Shown: positions 1 to 22,492 of the stretch, piece by piece
Layout of the letters: the number at the start of each line of letters is the position of its first letter
How positions within the stretch are numbered: the stretch's first letter is position 1
Source of the DNA: Telmatactis stephensoni
Lineage: Eukaryota; Cnidaria; Anthozoa; Actiniaria; Isophelliidae
DNA length: 64,000 nt
NCBI GenBank assembly: GCA_029948255.1
Contig: JALIZF010001824.1
Location: 558,001 to 622,000 of the forward strand
Direction of reading: 5' to 3'
Made by a program: the position numbers and the translations under genes
The notes under the pieces: generated by a model
What the model was told of the DNA's origin: nothing
Databases searched by the model: none
Seen by the model: the letters and a program-made list of their open reading frames with translations, nothing else

Positions 1-375
1 CTTTATAAGTGAACATGTATAAATGCCATTCTCCAGTCCTTGCTGAAAGCACTCACAGTGAGCTAACAAGTACCCACTGGGAATAAAATCTATTGCTCAA
101 AATTTTACTGCAAGTAAAAATGATTGCTCTGAGAGCTTTCTGCAATGAGTGGAGATTCTGCTTTACACTCTGTATTTTGCTTGTAGGTAGTTTCAGTGTG
201 GTTGGTAAAGTACTGTGTCAAGATGACCTTGTATTGGAAGTGCTCACAGTTTTATTCTGTGATTGTTTTCACTCTCAATTATCTCTTTCAAGTTACAATT
301 TCATCCAGTGTTCTTTGGACTTGAAAATCTTGAAAACTTGTAATCTACAATTTACTGAGAAGCAAGGAAACTTAC

Positions 376-11136
<10,761 letters not shown>

Positions 11137-12060
11137 GATTCACGACTAAAATAATCCAGCCGAAGAAGAATGAATGGTCTTCAAGCAAGAAGTTTGAATG
11201 TCGGAGTTCTCCACTACATCGCCTTCCAAGTTTTATGTCGGTTCTGGGTCCATTCGCTTAAATTCAAGGCTAAATGGTACAATTTGTCTTCCCAAATGTT
11301 TGATCAATAATCTGGCTACCGTTTCTGGTGTTTAGATGTTAACGGGAGTTATTTTTTGGCCATCTTTTTGACTATTGAGGCAAGATCTTCACATCACGTT
11401 GGACTCCCAGTCGGCCATTATTCCACCGCCTAATCGCAGTGTATCATGGGTAGGAATTTTGGCAACGTAGCAAAAGAAATTTTTTACTTTCTTCTTTAAC
11501 CTGTCAATCAAAGCCAAAGATATAAATATCAACAAGTAAACAAACGTAACGAAATACACCATTTTAGGAAAAAGGCCTGGATAGGTGATATTTTGGGGTT
11601 GTATTCTAGCGTAACATCTTCATTGTCTCTATGAAGTAGAATTTGATATATGACTTTTTCTAGCTGTCGACCTGCAAACCAAAGAGGGGGCCCAGCGATG
11701 CGTGGCAACCGACTGACCAAATACAGTATTTTTCAATGGTTTGTAAGGAGAAGCTTGCTTATACAGCGGAATATTGCGCTATTATTTCAGACGCCTAGTA
11801 CGGGCAGTAGCAAAGCAAAAACGGAATTACGGTTTTTCGGTTGAAAAGGTTTTTATTTTTAGCAATATATGTATGTCATGACCAATTTCCTTCTGGGCAA
11901 ATGCCCTTGAAAAATATTGCGTGAGCTTGAAACTGACAGCATGAGATATTATTAAAATTCACTCGAGTAATCAGAGCGCTTACGAAGGAGAGTGGAGTGC
12001 TGTCCTATGGAGTGCCTGTCTCCCTGGGTGCATGGTGTGGGCGAAACCAAAGCTACAAGT

Positions 12061-12108
12061 GGGGAGGGGGGGGGGGGGGGGGGGGGGGGCCTTTGGGGGG
12101 GGGGGGCG
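12061..12108. repeat. Poly-G tracts
   Basis: Long G runs (over 20 consecutive G, then a second run of more than 10 G after ccttt). Possible G-quadruplex former and a likely place for sequencing or length error. Confidence 0.85.
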
Positions 12109-14751
12109 ATGGAGGAGAGAGCTTCTTCCATGTGCACCCTTGACATTAATTATTGATATTAATTTTATTCATGTACAGCTTTTGTTCTTTGTTTTCACGC
12201 TATTCTGTATGTAATAGTTGTCAATACAAGGTAACAATGCTATTTCACGGAAGCGGGTATTCTCAAGTACAAAATTCAAGTGCGACAGTCAATGTATTCG
12301 TTCCCTTAAGGCATAATGAGATTGTGTTTTTCCTTGCAGTTATAATTAAAGAGTATACCGGCCTTTCATTTGAAGTTCAATTTGATTAAAGAGCCAGAAA
12401 ATTATTCTAATAAAGTACCTTTTCATAAAGGACATGAACCAAAAAAAACTTGAAAAAAAAGGAAAAGGGAGAAAGTCAGTATGTCATCAGTCTGCGGTTT
12501 CTGATAACTTTTCTTCTTTGTTTCCTAGGCTACGTTCTTAATGTTTTGGCAAACATCTTGCCATTAAAACCAACTGCTTTGCAAAGCAAGCGGATAAATA
12601 ATTTGTAGACGCGTTGAGCTGGACAATCAGTTTTTCTTTTATGACCGTTGAATGCAAAGTTCTGGAAACAAAGCTCACTGAAAAAGTTCAAAAATTGATT
12701 GTACATGTATTTCATTTGTTCGGGAGATGTAAAAATCACAAAAAATGTGCTCGTAACATTTCATATTCGAAATCAATACGAACGCGTCGTTCATCCAAGG
12801 CAAATTATTTTTCTCAATTTATTTTTTCAGCTTTTTTTTTCAAAATAGAAGTCCATTCGACCTTCGAATGTTTTTATTTTTCATGAAGAAACCAAGCTGG
12901 TACCCGTCACAACTAGGGCTAATCGAGGGTCACTTGGCCAACAGGAATACCCGTTCATTATTCACCGCTAGCTTCAATTAAACCTGACTGGGTTACGGCT
13001 TTGTTCTTTCTGATATTCTAATTTTTTACCACCTTCTTAAGCTTTCTCTTCACACTTTTTGTGAGCAGTTTCTTTGTTTTGAACGAGCCGCAAGGCTTTC
13101 TGTTACAATTTCATTGTCTGCTAGTTTCAGTGCAATCATTTATTCAAACATTTAAGTCAATAGACTCCTGTGAGTGTCTTAATCAAATTTGTACCAGCTG
13201 CAGTTAACCCGGGCATCACTAGCGTGGAGCTATCTCAAATGTTTCACTTTAACACCTGTACTAGTGTCTCGTGGTACGTTTTGAGTCCAATGACCACAGG
13301 AAGCCCAAATATATTGGGCAGCTGCCCGCTCCTCGCACATGTTCCGTATTATACATTTTTACAGAACGAAACAAAATGCATTCTTCATAAGATTACTGTC
13401 TGTTTCGAAAAACACAGGATTACGACTTCGAGAGCATTTCGGAACATTTTTTCTAAACTCTGGAGTGATAGATAGTGATATTTGCAAAGATCCTCCCCCA
13501 GCCCTCTCTTGGAAAAACGTCGTTTTTAGCCTGATTTTAGGATGTTTTATCAAATTAGTATCGAAATCCCCTTTGGGATATATTTTACACTTATTGTATT
13601 GCACAATATCTCGCAAACGAGGATGGTGATCCCTAATTTTTATTACACATATTGACTTAGAAGACGGTAGATCGAGCATCCACATGCGAATTATGAAAAA
13701 AATGACATTTCTCGAACGCATATATTTAATTTATTGTTGAAAATAGCTGAAGAGTTTGATTTCAGGATGACTCTCAAGAGCGCACGTAGTCCCATGATAT
13801 GTTTCATTAATAAGGTTACAGACATTAGTACAATATTACTTGAACATGATCCATTACTTAGCGCAGTACGCAGTATAGCTGGTGTAAATACGATTGCCTT
13901 TTGTAGATTGCTTGAACCATATATACTTCTTGCAATAAATGATGTTATTTTTATTCGAATTCCGGTTACAAAAAAAACTTTCCCGACAGTAAATTGGCAA
14001 CTCTCTTTTATTAAATGAAAGCCCTATATGTTTCTTTGGATGTCACTACTTGAGAAACTATAAGTGGAACGACGATTAATATGCCCTGATTTGCGTCATA
14101 ACAGACGTCATTTTCTGAAATGGACTTCAGTATCGGGTCGATGTCGTGGAAACAAGCGCTCTACAGATGTATGCACTGCACATCGTCTATAGGCGAAACG
14201 TGCCATTGCGAATTCCATAAATTAAAGAGCATGATTAAACGCCGACTGGCAGACATCAGAGTAATGATTATCAGGCAGGTGGTCATGACTATATGTCATG
14301 TACGTTTGCATAGTGATACGATGGTGGGGTCATTCTTTTGTGCGCTGGATCGTTTGGCTGATTTAGCAAAAGCGACGTGATCAAGTGAGAACAGGATGTA
14401 AGATTACGAATATACCGACACGGGTGCAAAACACATTGCGCATACTCGGAAGTTTTAAATAAAACCATTGGAGGTATTGGAGGTTTAGTAAACCTTGAAA
14501 GTTAAGACTGAGAAAAGCTAGTGCTTATAATTATTTTTTCCTAAAACGTCGCTTTAGTTGTTCTCTTTTTACACGAGAAATTCGCATAATACACGACAGT
14601 TTAATCGACGGTAATTCTATTTGTAAAGACGAACGACAACACGTATACGAACGCTCCTACGAATTCCCGCCGAATTTTCGAGCATGCGCAATGCGTTTCT
14701 CACCGGTGTCGAATATATATATATACCACATTCGTTCGTTGCATCAGTACC

Positions 14752-14895
14752 GTGACGACGTCGCAACGTCACATTCAGGACGCCATTTCGCTTCATTCTG
14801 TCCGTCTCCGTCTTCGAGTTTCGAACAAATTCGTCAGCGCGCACGCGGCGTTCTCTTTAACTTAGCGTTGTGTTTGCTAAATCAATCTCTGTATT
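14752..14895 (+). repeat. Dispersed repeat, copy 1 (paired with 43040-43190)
   Basis: Shares blocks with 43040-43190: TTCAGGACGCCATTTCGCTT, then TTTCGAACAAA(A)TTCGTCAGCGCGC, then TGTTTGCTAAATCA and TATTCCA, in the same order and orientation. It contains no long ORF. No transposon ends were identified. Confidence 0.7.
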
Positions 14896-15538
14896 CCATC
14901 GCCAACGAGTACGTAATCTGAATGCATATGGTTGTTATTCGCCATAGATCTAGAAATGATCCGTTCGAATTAGAGTGAAACCTCTTTTCCAAAAAGCCTA
15001 AGAAGAGTGTCGGTAATATAGAGAGGTATCCTTTTTATAATACAATATTGTTTCGAGCACAATCAGTATTCATTAACTCTGACCAAAAATTCGATGCGCA
15101 CGCGTGCTGTGCATATTTAGAGTTCGCAGTATACGCGTCCTTCGGCCAATGGAAGTGCGCGTTATATGGTTATTTTATAATTACAAGGAGAGTAGTAAAT
15201 GTGGAGATCCCTGCTGTTGGCCTGTCCATTTCGGCCGAAGTGTCCGTATTACAGAGGTGGTGCGGTAATAAGAAGTTCTACTTTACGAAATGAAGTTGGA
15301 TATCTCCGGTTGCGTTCCTGCGTCACGTGTCGATCTACCAGCTTTCCATAGTACATCATCATTCTTGGAACATATAATTTTAGACGGCTCATGCGTCATG
15401 TACTCACGCTTTCTCTATCAATGCACTTGGAACCGCATAAACTTTCCGATAAAATTCAAGTTTTTCATCTCTCAGGCGAATCCAGCTCTTCACTTAGAGG
15501 CAGCCTCGTTTTACGTCAATTAATGCAAACTGTAAAAA

Positions 15539-15603
15539 GCCCGTTGGTCTAGTGGTATGATTCTCGCGGGTGCGAGAACCAATGGTTCATTTCCCGGACG
15601 GGC
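15539..15603 (+). pseudogene. tRNA-Pro-like pseudogene lacking its anticodon
   Basis: The acceptor strands GCCCGTT and GACGGGC pair. The D-arm region GGTCTAGTGGTATGATTCTCGC is that of tRNA-Pro. The anticodon stem CTCGC/GCGAG is intact but encloses only GGGT, so part of the loop with the anticodon is deleted. The T-stem (AATGGTTCATTTCCCG) no longer pairs well. It is therefore not a functional tRNA and may be the head of a SINE. Confidence 0.75.
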
Positions 15604-15639
15604 CCATATTTTCCCTTTTTGGACCTATGTGGGTGGAAT

Positions 15640-15720
15640 ATGGTTGGCCGAGCCTCAGGTGAGAGCACCGGCCTTTCACCGCTATGGTCCGGGTTCGAGT
15701 CCCAGCAGCTCGAGCGCTAG
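15640..15720 (+). mobile_element. tRNA-like SINE head
   Basis: ATGGTTGGCCGAGC resembles a Pol III A box and GGTTCGAGTCCC a B box, at about tRNA spacing. It follows the tRNA-Pro-like pseudogene by about 40 bp. The downstream sequence with an ACACATCAA...TTGATGTGT hairpin may be its body. Confidence 0.6.
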
Positions 15721-15782
15721 CGTTCGTTTCCCGACTTGGACCACACATCAACTGAGTTTATTTGATGTGTCGTTCTCTACCA

Positions 15783-16230
15783 GGGTAGCCAAGTCAGGTA
15801 CAAATCTTCAAAATACCAGTCAACAAACGCCCTCTCATTGACGCCCTGTAGGAACCCGATCCCCGTAGGTTTTCGAAACCCTCCTTCTCCACATCAGTCT
15901 GCAGCGTCTTCATGTCCACAACCTCATTTAAGAATATTAAACCAACCAGCTTTTCAACTCGTGAAAAAATGATCGATTATAAAATTTCAAATTAAGGGTT
16001 AAGGGCACTTAAAAAATCAAATGGCACTGGCATTTATCGGCGAAATCAAGACCGAGGGCGTAGCTGCTAGAGGTCTTCAAATGGGAGTTTTTCCTGATGT
16101 GTTTTCCGCCAAAGGTCCCTCAGGTACAAATTTCTAAAATACCATGCAGTCCCGTACTCGAGTTCGCAGGTTTTCGAAAACCTCCTTTTCACATCATATC
16201 ATCACTGTCTCTGCAGCGTCATGAATGTCC
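15783..16230 (+). repeat. Two diverged direct copies of a SINE-body-like segment
   Basis: 15783-15915 and about 16108-16230 share GTCAGGTACAAAT, AAAATACCA, CGTAGGTTTTCGAAA-like and CCTCCTT..CACATCA..CTGCAGCGTC blocks in the same order. The copies are about 325 bp apart and clearly diverged. Confidence 0.6.
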
Positions 16231-16811
16231 GTGAGACCGTGGCCAATGTCATTAGAGAGCTTAAGCACGACACGTTTCTGTCAACACGGACGTCACGGTA
16301 TCTTTTTGATCGTGCGCGCGCCGTCACAGATTAGGTTCCCGGCCTCAGATTGCAAAATATATACAATCAAACCTCTATTTTACCGACAGTGTGTACTTTA
16401 CTGACATCTTAAAATATTTTCTCGTAAAAAAGCAATATACAAGAAAGGTATAGCAAAATGCACAAAGTGCTGGGCTTTGCGTGTGCCCAGGAAAAAGAAA
16501 AGAGTTATTTTCCCCATCTCCATGTTGAAATCTCACTTGAAAATCACGTAAAACTCCTCACATGCCAGACCCAAGCTAGTACAGGCACTGGGCCTTTCCT
16601 TGTTTTCATTTGGACTTCCTTCCTGTGTCGCGGAACACAGCACGCCCAAATGAAAAATAGGAGCAGCAAAGGCGGGCTCGGAGTTTGGGGTAGACCCAGG
16701 TTGGGTTAAAATCACCCAACTCTTAAACACCACCAGTTCCAGGAAGGGAAGAGGAACTGTTTACAAGAAAATAATTAGTAATATAAATATTTGCCATGAC
16801 TCGAGGAACAA

Positions 16812-16817
16812 TTTATT
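16812..16817 (-). promoter_or_regulatory. Polyadenylation signal AATAAA of the ACBP gene
   Basis: AATAAA on the minus strand, about 47 bases beyond the ACBP stop codon at 16864-16866. Confidence 0.75.
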
Positions 16818-16863
16818 TTAAATACTGTAAAGTTTTAAAAACAAAGGAAGATTATTAATGGCA

Positions 16864-19800
16864 TCACTTCATCCCATATTTTCCTTTCAATTCTTCAACT
16901 TTTGCTATATATTGGCTCTCAGCATCTTCCTTTGATGTCCCTAAAACAGAAACATATTCTGTTATTTTTGTTTAAAATACTAACTCCTCAGATAGAATGC
17001 TATATATAAGTTGAAATTTTGTTTAATGTATCAGTTCTTTCCCTTGTCAGAAGGGACTTGCTCCAGGAGCCTCATGCAGGTTTCCCTCTCATCACAAAAC
17101 AAACACATGTATGCTGAGCTATGTAATTTCAAAATATTTTCTGTAGAAGTAGCAATTACGTAGAAACGCACCAGCAAAGAGGCCTTTAAGGTAACTGGGT
17201 ACTATTGGAAAAAATAATGAGAAATCGTTTAAACCATAATTTTATGGAGTGAAATTTAATGCTGATTCCAAAAACGAAAAGGAAAAAGGGGTGTCCCGCG
17301 CTCGTTTTCGAGATAATCAGCATTGAATGGATGCCTATCTACTAGTTTTTGAGTCAAAAATTGCGCCACCAGAAGTGAAAAGAAATATACAAATCGTGAG
17401 ATAACAGTTCTAAAAAAACTGCAACTGCACAAATATTAGCTCATGGTGTATTATATGTAATGGCATAAATACTTTTAATGTCATCACGAAAAAATACCTT
17501 ATTTTCACATGTTTTGTTCCTCAGGTTTCAACAAAAATTATCGTAAATTCGAACAAATCTCCCAACAAAAATCAATTTTTTCATAGGCTAGAGTAATTAA
17601 TTTTTTTCGAAATTTAATACGATTGAGATTTTTACGTGTGTTTTCAATTACGTTCATGAAAACTAGATGGTCCCGTGCAAAACAGATGATGATGTGCCTG
17701 GCCGTCGTGGTCGTCGATCGGACTCTAGAGGTAAAGGTTTACGCTCAAGCAAAACAGCTAAACTAAATAGTCGCGTGCCTATTACCGCAAATTTGGCCTC
17801 ATAGCGAGTTGAGCTTGCTTCATGTGTCTAAGGACTTGACATACGATAATCTAGCTGAATTTGCGGCTGGTTATGCCTCGATCCTTCGCCTTCTCAGTCT
17901 AAGTTCAACGGAACGTACAGCCCGGATCGAGCATTTTGCAAGTCTAATGTATTTTGCCACCCAGTTCCCTTGGCCAGTGGAACGCTCATTGCATGCCGTG
18001 GTATTGTTTGAGATCGAGTGCGGACGACTGCGTTGGGGCGATTCCTTCACACATCTCGAGGTGGGGGTCACGTTCGATCCACAACTCAGTTTTGTCGCGC
18101 CTATCAGAGCGGAAAATGCACCATGACAGGTGATCATTACGGCATGATCAAGAATGAAAGAAAATGGGTACAACATGTTTGTACTAAATGTTGGCTGAAA
18201 AAGCAGGAAGTCAAACGTCACTCGAAAACTTCTTCTGAGTGTCCTTTACGATCTGCCGAGTGTTTCTCGGTCGGGCTGACTACGTTCGTCTGTCAGCACA
18301 CGGAGTGTGAAAACACAGTGTTTGCTGGAAAACTTATCGCTACCGGAAAACACATATCCTCACCTGGTGGGATGGATAATTGTACATTTTTATTAAGTCG
18401 ACGCGCGTGATGACTATGAGTCTGGCGTTTATTCTGTGCCTTCAGAGAACACTTCTCCACGTTTATTTAGTTGTGATAATAATGTATCGTCTTCAAGTGT
18501 TGTTCCCGTGATATCGGAGAACAGTTCAGCAAGTTTATTAAGTTGTAGTGATGACAATGTATCGTCTTCATGTGTTGTTCCCGTCGTATCGGAGAACAGT
18601 TCAGCAAGTTTATTAAGTTGTAGTGATGACAATGTATCGTCTTCAAGTGTTGTTCCCGTCGAATCGGAGAACAGTTCAGCAAGTTTATTAAGTTGTAGTG
18701 ATGACAATGTATCGTCTTCATGTGTTGTTCCCGTCGAATCGGAGAACAGTTCAGCAAGTTTATTAAGTTGTAGTGATGACAATGTATCGTCTTCATGTGT
18801 TGTTCCCGTCGTATCGGAGAACAGTTCAGCAAGTTTATTAAGTTGTAGTGACGACAATGTATCGTCTTCAAGTGTTGTTCCCGTCGAATCGGAGAACAGT
18901 TCAGCAAGTTTATTAAGTTGTAGTGATGACAATGTATCGTCTTCATGTGTTGTTCCCGTCGAATCGGAGAACAGTTCAGCAAGTTTATTAAGTTGTAGTG
19001 ATGACAATATTGTCTTCATGTGTTGTTCCCGTCGTATCGGAGAACAGTTCAGCAAGTTTATTAAGTTGTAGTGATGACAATGTATCGTCTTCATGTGTTG
19101 TTCCCGTCGTATCGGAGAACAGTTCAGCAAGTTTATTAAGTTGTAGTGACGACAATGTATCGTCTTCAAGTGTTGTTCCCGTCGAATCGGAGAACAGTTC
19201 AGCAAGTTTATTAAGTTGTAGTGATGACAATGTATCGTCTTCATGTGTTGTTCCCGTCGAATCGGAGAACAGTTCAGCAAGTTTATTAAGTTGTAGTGAT
19301 GACAATATTGTCTTCATGTGTTGTTCCCGTCGTATCGGAGAACAGTTCAGCAAGTTTATTAAGTTGTAGTGACGACAATGTATCGTCTTCAAGTGTTGTT
19401 CCCGTCGAATCGGAGAACAGTTCAGCAAGTTTATTAAGTTGTAGTGATGACAATGTATCGTCTTCAAGTGTTGTTCCCGTCGTATCGGAGAACAGTTCAG
19501 CAAGTTTATTAAGTTGTAGTGACGACAATGTATCGTCTTCAAGTGTTGTTCCCGTCGAATCGGAGAACAGTTCAGCAAGTTTATTAAGTTGTAGTGACGA
19601 CAATATATCGTCTTCAAGTGTTGTTCCCGTCGAATCGGAGAACAGTTCAGCAAGTTTATTAAGTTGTAGTGACGACAATGTATCGTCTTCAAGTGTTGTT
19701 CCCGTCGAATCGGAGAACAGTTCAGCAAGTTTATTAAGTTGTAGTGATGACAATGTATCGTCTTCAAGTGTTGTTCCCGTGTTTACCCACCCTCCCACCC

Positions 19801-22199
19801 TAATGGTGGGCGGAGAGGTTTATTCACGGTTATTGTAATTTAGCTATTATTGTATTTGTGAAGTAATAAAGTAGAAGTAGAAGTAGCTCACTGTTGTGAT
19901 GTTGTCCATTAAACCCAAACAAAATGATGTGTCTTGTTTCTTTGTATGTATATGAGTATAGTTCAGTGATTATATGGGGAATTAGGTGGTATTTGGACGA
20001 AATGCAGGGCAGCAATGTGTTGCAATGAGTTTGTGCTCTTTGATTTACAAGAACAACAAGGAATCACTTCTGCCAATGACCTTGTATCAATAATGAGCAT
20101 ATGGAAATCAGTTGTATTCAAGTTTGTCCTAATTAGCCATACAGTAATCTATACATTATTACTATTGTAGACAATAAAAAGATTATGTGATAACCTGAAA
20201 GGCTTCAGCAGGAAATGATAGGAATTAACCTTTATTGTTATATAGAATTTGAAGAGATTTAGTCTGCTGAATAACACATGTTTTAGATAGGTGTATTTTC
20301 AAAATGGGTGTCAAATCTGGTTCTGCCACAGAGGAAATAAGAGCTAACTACTGTAAGACCAATATTATTGCACTGCGCAGCTGGAAAACTGATGAACCTA
20401 AATTGAACTTTGTTATGCTTTGTGGACTTTGAACAAAAAGCATTTACAAAATTCATAGTGCTTCTTTCTAACAAGAGCCTGGGTTCATGCAGCTATGTGT
20501 CTAGTTTGTTTTTGGACTGGTACCTTTGAGGAGTAAAAATTAGTTGCTGCCATGCCCACCAGGATAAGACCCAGGTACCTTTTAGGGGGTCAGTTTGAAA
20601 ATGTTTGACGAGTGTCCCCACCCCCTTACATAATACGAGTCCCTCCCAGGCATATCCATACCATTACAACAGATTTTGTTATGAGCAAGGAGCAAAGCAA
20701 AAAGGTTTTATGTCATATCCAATATAACATATGCTCTGATTAGTTTATTGTTTTTTTTTGGTCTTTTATTTGGAGGGTTTGGGAGGGGGGGGGGGGGGGT
20801 TGGCTGCTGAGCATTCAAGAAGCTATAGTCACACTCAGCTATAATTTGTCTTCCCACATGCACCCACAACTCAATGGAAGAGGTTTTAATGTACCTTTCT
20901 TGCCATCCCATGCATCCCATTTAGCTTTACCAGTAAAATCTATAAATCCTGGGCGAGCTGGAAGAGAAAAAAAAAGACCAGACAACTCAGTTAAAGTACT
21001 TAGATCCGTTGTGATAGGGGGGGGACAGACATTGTGCATGGTTAACCCTGGCATAGTGTATGGCAATCAATCCAAGTTCCAATATTAAATCCAAAAAGAC
21101 TTTTAATTGATATCTCGTAGACAATAGGTGGGTTCACACTTGATCCCAAGTAGGTCTAAAGAATGAACTTCACAAAGCAGAATTTCAAGTAACTTTATTT
21201 ACTTTAATTAGTGAGGCGTTCACATCAACGAACTAAGTATATTACTTAGCAGGTAACTTGTCAAGATCTCTTGTAAACACAGAAAATATCAATCAAACTT
21301 GCTCAAGTAGATCTTAAGTATGGGTTGCATTTTACTTGAGGTTGTACATTGGCATCTTTGATGCTACTTAATCACCATAGCGACTAAGTATATTAATTAC
21401 TTGAGCTGACAAACAAGCATTCACACTGAAAGTATAACCTAAGTATACTTTAGACCTATTTACAAACACTAGTGTGAACCCACCTTTTATTAAACTTGAC
21501 TACTAGAGAACACTTGACAAGAGAACACTTGGCTAGACTGAATTGCAGTTGGATACACCCCTGATTATATTACAACATCATGTGGTTGTAATCTTAGAAC
21601 TTGGAATTAAATTCTAATACAGCAGTACAGGAATGTGTCTTTTTATGTCATAACTTTGTAACAATAAATTTATATACCTACTCAGAAATTACAGAAAAAA
21701 TATTCACATGTATCTTAGCTTACATTCTTTTAGACTCATAAATATTTATTATAATAAGCTTATTCAGAAGATGGTTAATTCAATTTGATTTACAGTACCT
21801 AAAAACATGCTCAGTATTACTGAGGAGTTCGTTAAGAAAATATGAGAAAGAACAGTGAACTTTGCACTGAGAGTTCATTCATAAGTGGAGTGACATGTGA
21901 GATCAAGATGTGCAGATGTATTTCACTGACATACGGTAATCAAATCTCGATTCCATAGCTGAATTCCCTTTCCGTGCAAGTAAATCGTAAGCATAAACTA
22001 GCACACTTACTTGTATTGCAATCACCAACTGTAGCTTGCTTGTAAAGTGAGTAAATTTCTAACATCTCTTCATCAGTAGGTTTTGAATTCAGATTCTTGA
22101 CCTCCTCGGCAGCTTTAGTAAATGCCTGAAATCAAAACATTAACGTCAGTTACTGGATAAATAACCTTTAAGACCAAAACACAGACTTACTTCAGACAT
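16864..22199 (-). CDS. DBI: Acyl-CoA-binding protein (ACBP/DBI family), complete, 4 exons
   Basis: Small cytosolic protein that binds medium- and long-chain acyl-CoA esters and supplies them to lipid pathways. Exons: 22199-22191 (only Met-Ser-Glu), 22125-22011, 20957-20895, 16940-16864, all GT-AG and in frame, giving 87 residues, the normal family length. Recognisable blocks are [20 protein letters not shown], the ligand-contact region [33 protein letters not shown] and the C-terminal helix [11 protein letters not shown]. The 9-base first coding exon is chosen because ATG TCT GAA abuts a perfect gtaagt donor and joins in phase to AFTKAAEE. The last intron (16941-20894) is far larger than the others because of a retroelement relic and minisatellite. 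The gene is divergent from CUL2, with start codons about 1.6 kb apart. The symbol is by family; other single-domain ACBPs are possible. Confidence 0.95.
17165..17640. other. Unassigned repeat-like stretch in the last ACBP intron
   Basis: AT-rich segment containing GTAACTGGGTACTATTGG and CTCGTTTTCGAGATAATCAG words that look repetitive. No ends and no ORF were found. It precedes the gag-like relic. Confidence 0.3.
17690..18410 (+). pseudogene. Frameshifted gag-like retroelement ORF relic
   Basis: Plus-strand coding remnant antisense to ACBP. Frame 1 (about 17800-18060) reads a helical region with [19 protein letters not shown] and [14 protein letters not shown]. The homologous reading then moves to frame 3 (about 18090-18410), which has a Cys/His-rich segment C-x6-C-x5-H ... 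HVC-x2-C-x9-H-x5-C ([28 protein letters not shown]). The layout (helical domain, then zinc-knuckle-like motif) resembles gag-like proteins of cnidarian retroelements. The element class (DIRS, gypsy or other) is not established. There is no ATG in the first frame and no reverse transcriptase nearby, so it is a fragment. Confidence 0.55.
18461..19780 (+). repeat. 75-bp minisatellite, about 17 units, with a 298-bp higher-order repeat
   Basis: Unit of 75 bp (25 codons) reading [20 protein letters not shown] plus VESEN on the plus strand. Minus-strand frames are also open ([14 protein letters not shown]..., [16 protein letters not shown]...). Units differ at a few positions: tcaagt/tcatgt, gtcgaat/gtcgtat and gatgac/gacgac. 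Two units (near 19008 and 19306) carry a 2-bp loss (gacaatattgtc), which breaks the frame. The order of unit types is duplicated as a 4-unit block of 298 bp (about 18782-19079 and 19080-19377). It starts right after the gag-like relic and looks like an expanded acidic/Ser-rich segment of that ORF. It lies inside ACBP intron 3. Confidence 0.93.
19865..19870 (+). promoter_or_regulatory. Possible polyadenylation signal of the retroelement relic
   Basis: AATAAA about 85 bp past the end of the 75-bp array, followed by GTAGAAGTAGAAGTAG. Only position and motif support it. Confidence 0.35.
20790..20800. repeat. Poly-G run
   Basis: Uninterrupted G run in tttgggaggggggggggggggttgg, about 95 bp from ACBP exon 3. 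Confidence 0.7.
21127..21484. mobile_element. MITE with GGTGGGTTCACACT ends
   Basis: A 358-bp element with perfect terminal inverted repeats GGTGGGTTCACACT...AGTGTGAACCCACC. Many internal AAGTA/TACTT words occur in both orientations (CTAAGTATA...TATACTTAG). It lies in ACBP intron 2. The target duplication is not clear and there is no ORF. Confidence 0.8.
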
Positions 22200-22492
22200 T
22201 TTAGGCGTGAAAGTCAAACCTAAACTAAGAAAATTTTGAAAAGACGACTTAGCAGAACTACACAATACTCGATGGGGGTGTTGTCTGGGCTGCACAATGA
22301 CACCTATGGATGAGTCCGCTGGATTGCTGATCTGATGTCGCAAGTTGTCACGAGGCGCAACACAGGTAACCCAAACATTCACACTGCAACGCAGCTCACA
22401 TTTTACTAGATTTTACGGACAACCGGTTAATACGGACAGACGGATGTTACGGACACGTAATTCTGTCCCGGCCGAAAAAATTGCCTATAGAA
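22200..22492. other. ACBP promoter side of the divergent interval
   Basis: Sequence immediately upstream of the ACBP ATG. It contains ACGGAC repeats (22415-22455: tacggaca, tacggacaga, tacggacacg). No clear core promoter is seen. Confidence 0.35.

Larger units (their letters stand above)
11137..15538. other. Intergenic stretch upstream of KIF5, no gene recognised
   Basis: The KIF5 promoter should lie just above 11136, but no core element is clear. The stretch holds a G-homopolymer tract near 12061-12108 and a dispersed repeat at about 14752-14895. Open frames here are short and none resembles a known protein. Confidence 0.6.

Noticed and set aside
1..375. Further KIF5 exon at the left edge
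   Set aside because: After the donor at 375 no acceptor followed by KIF5-like stalk sequence is visible down to position 1; the next exon must be outside the window.
13359..13721. Minus-strand 120-codon frame
   Set aside because: Lies in repeat-like intergenic sequence and shows no recognisable motif.
18429..19798. Long minus-strand frames of up to 283 codons over the minisatellite
   Set aside because: They are shadows of a 75-bp period that lacks stops on either strand. The plus strand continues from the gag-like relic, so it is the likelier original sense.
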